DNA from: Candidatus Pseudobacter hemicellulosilyticus
GTDB lineage: Bacteria; Bacteroidota; Bacteroidia; Chitinophagales; Chitinophagaceae
Direction of reading: 5' to 3'
Assembly (NCBI GenBank): GCA_029202545.1
Contig: CP119311.1
Location: forward strand, 4,030,001-4,094,000
Length of the DNA stretch: 64,000 nucleotides
Shown: in pieces, positions 62,461 to 64,000 of the stretch
Layout of the letters: each line of letters opens with the position of its first letter
How positions within the stretch are numbered: the first letter of the stretch is position 1
The notes under the pieces: generated by a model
The model's input: the letters and a program-made list of their open reading frames with translations, nothing else
The model's database searches: none
What the model was told of the DNA's origin: nothing
Program-made: the position numbers and the translations under genes

Positions 62461-62889
62461 ATGCTGAGTGTAACCTGTAAAACAGCTATCAAAGCAGTCC
62501 TCTACCTGGCGGCTAAGGCCGATACCGGTACCAATGCCGGTATCCGGGAAATTGCCGGCGCCATCAATGCCAGTGAGCATACGGTAGGTAAATTATTGCA
62601 GACCCTGGTCAAAGACCAGCTCATCCATAGCCTGAAAGGCCCTGCCGGCGGCTTTTATATGTCCGGTGAACAATTAAAGAGGCCCATCATTGATATCATC
62701 AGCGCCATTGACGGTGATGCCCTGTTTACCAGCTGTGCATTAGGGCTGGAACAATGCTCTTCGTCCCATCCCTGTCCTATTCACCAGGACTATATGGGCG
62801 CCCGTGAATTACTCCGCAAATCCTTCTCCCGCAAAAAGATCGCCGACCTCCGCAACCTCGTCAAAGAAGGCGTGGTACATCTTGCCTGA
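62461..62889 (+). CDS. Rrf2-family regulator, NsrR-like, right flank of locus
   Basis: With ATG 62461 the product (MLSVTCKTAIKAVLYLA) has 142 residues; an in-frame ATG at 62452 would add three. The winged helix (IREIAGAINASEHTVGKLLQTL, then LKGPAGGFYM) is followed by the ligand set C92, C99, C105 (C-x6-C-x5-C). It is the last gene of the RIC operon and probably controls it through the palindromes at 59439-59500, responding to NO or Fe-S status. Confidence 0.9.
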   Translation: MLSVTCKTAIKAVLYLAAKADTGTNAGIREIAGAINASEHTVGKLLQTLVKDQLIHSLKGPAGGFYMSGEQLKRPIIDIISAIDGDALFTSCALGLEQCSSSHPCPIHQDYMGARELLRKSFSRKKIADLRNLVKEGVVHLA

Positions 62890-63067
62890 TAATTCTCCAA
62901 AAAAACATAACTCCTTTATACCCAATTACCTTAAAGTTAGTATGTTTGTATAATAACCTATCCATTCAATATCCTGCTGAAACGGTGTTCGCGCGTAGCT
63001 AATTCTCCCTCTCTTATTGTTTCATCAATATCATCGACGGCCCCAGGCTGCGGTGGAAGGACATGCT

Positions 63068-64000
63068 ATGAAAACACTTTTACTGGTTCTAATTACTTTA
63101 TCAGGTTTCAGACAGGCTTTGGCAGTGGATACGCTGCAATATGCCCTGCGGCATTATACGGATGAGAACGGATTGCCGCAGAACAGTATCAAAGGCCTTG
63201 TGCTTAACAAAAGCGGTTTCCTGTGGATGGCTACCGAGAACGGTGTGGTCCGTTTTGATGGCCGGCAGTTCCGGACCTACGATAAGACCAACCTGGGCCT
63301 CTCTTCCAGCCGGATCGTCTGGCTGCAGCCGGATATAGCGCATGGCGGCTATTTTGCCGAAACTGATAAAGGGGAACTGATCAGTATTAATCGCAGTGAA
63401 GCATCCCTGCTGCCGCCCGGTTTCCTTCCCCCCGAAACAGCTATCAATATCAATAAGACTTACCGGGGCAATTATCCTGAATTCATTACCCTGGGCCTTC
63501 CCAATATTTTCTCCCGCGTACTGCGCTTTGACTCCTATAAAATACCTGCCGGGCCGGATACTTATTTCTCGCTGCGCAGGGACACGGTAGCCTGGTTCAC
63601 CAACAACCAGGAAATGGTGCGCACTATATTGCCCAATGCAAGCCCCTATGATTTCTTCCTGGTGAAAGGCCAGCTCTATCATCTCAGCAACTATGTGCTG
63701 CGGCATTTCCGCGATGGGGCCATGCTGCCCGAAAGCCTGTCCGGTGATATCCTCCTTCATCCCAATTACCGGAAACAACCGCTGTCCCTGTATTGGGATT
63801 ATGCTGGTGGGCAGGCCTTCGTTTACCTGGACCGGAAGCTCTACCTGCTGGAACCGACTGCTTCGGGCGGCCTCCATACCCGGCTGCTGCTGGCGGATTT
63901 TGACCTGGAGACCAACCGCATCATCTGTATAGTATATGATGAGCGTTCCCAGCGTCTGTTTCTTGGCAGTCATACCCGGGGCCTGTTTGTACTGACCAGG
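63068..64000 (+). CDS. Two-component propeller sensor, 3' truncated by window end
   Basis: From the ATG at 63068 the frame stays open to the window end (311 codons). It begins with signal peptide MKTLLLVLITLSGFRQALA and then the typical opening of Bacteroidota periplasmic propeller sensors: YALRHYTDENGLPQNSIKGL, SGFLWMATENGVVRFDG. The rest is strand-rich, as expected for Reg_prop propeller blades. The kinase or HTH output lies beyond the window. A TATGTTTG element at 62941 could be its -7 promoter box. A long frame on the opposite strand is a shadow. Confidence 0.85.
   Translation, partial: MKTLLLVLITLSGFRQALAVDTLQYALRHYTDENGLPQNSIKGLVLNKSGFLWMATENGVVRFDGRQFRTYDKTNLGLSSSRIVWLQPDIAHGGYFAETDKGELISINRSEASLLPPGFLPPETAININKTYRGNYPEFITLGLPNIFSRVLRFDSYKIPAGPDTYFSLRRDTVAWFTNNQEMVRTILPNASPYDFFLVKGQLYHLSNYVLRHFRDGAMLPESLSGDILLHPNYRKQPLSLYWDYAGGQAFVYLDRKLYLLEPTASGGLHTRLLLADFDLETNRIICIVYDERSQRLFLGSHTRGLFVLTR

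Noticed and set aside
63101..63973. 290-codon minus-strand frame at the right edge
   Set aside because: The plus-strand frame from 63068 has a signal peptide and propeller-sensor motifs, so the minus-strand frame is a shadow.

Overview
The window comes from a Bacteroidota chromosome, most probably the family Chitinophagaceae (inferred). Supporting signs are a T9SS-exported SprB/MBG adhesin next to a PorV homologue, promoters of the TAnnTTTG type, an AraC/GntR/Rrf2 regulator mix, a clade II (Sec-exported) nitrous oxide reductase cluster, a GH3-family acyl-adenylating enzyme and an ssrA gene whose tag reads GNTQYAMAA. Most genes are about half G+C; one stretch (about 8990-10650) is clearly AT-rich and looks imported. 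No rRNA, tRNA, CRISPR array or transposase was seen.

Layout. 1-8953: a P-type cation ATPase cut by the window start, a secreted YD-repeat-like protein, a DUF3667 membrane protein, mazG and a large NtrY-like sensor kinase. 8990-10452: AT-rich island with dinD and a divergent coiled-coil protein. 10652-13947: a PolX/PHP protein with a decayed polymerase centre, a Lys/Ala repeat protein, and rpmA-rplU. 13948-14680: a gene-free stretch with four copies of a dispersed motif. 14681-20190: GH3 enzyme, dxr, rseP, an NTF2-like protein and ssrA. 20378-23425: an EEP-family phosphatase, a frameshifted LuxR-type response regulator remnant, a HopJ-like protein and an unknown secreted protein.

23596-31041: an L-rhamnose catabolic cluster on the minus strand, in transcription order rhaT, bifunctional aldolase/dehydrogenase, isomerase, kinase and a GntR-type sugar-sensing regulator. 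31276-33083: a tandem pair of overlapping nucleotidyltransferases. 33567-39911: a 1458-residue T9SS adhesin, PorV and a lipoprotein. 40114-46095: a two-gene AddAB-like helicase-nuclease. 46152-52304: a secreted protein, an AraC regulator, a GH29 fucosidase, a VOC protein, an AHSA1/SRPBCC protein and a CNNM/CorC-type membrane protein.

52447-62889: a respiratory N2O and nitrosative-stress locus. It holds an Rrf2 regulator, a cytochrome c lipoprotein, nosZ, a fused membrane-NosL protein, nosDFY, a DUF2249-RIC-DUF2249 di-iron repair protein, a 12-TM heme-copper-oxidase/NnrS-like protein, a DUF59 Fe-S assembly factor and a second Rrf2 regulator with the same Cys spacing as the first. Large palindromes sit between the nos operon and the RIC operon. 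The window ends inside a two-component propeller sensor gene that starts at 63068.

The observations most worth following are the TTGG-TTCGT-CCAA motif, the paired Rrf2 regulators with long palindromes around the nos/RIC locus, the dinD island with its palindromic promoter region, the overlapping nucleotidyltransferase pair and the PolX with a lost polymerase active site.
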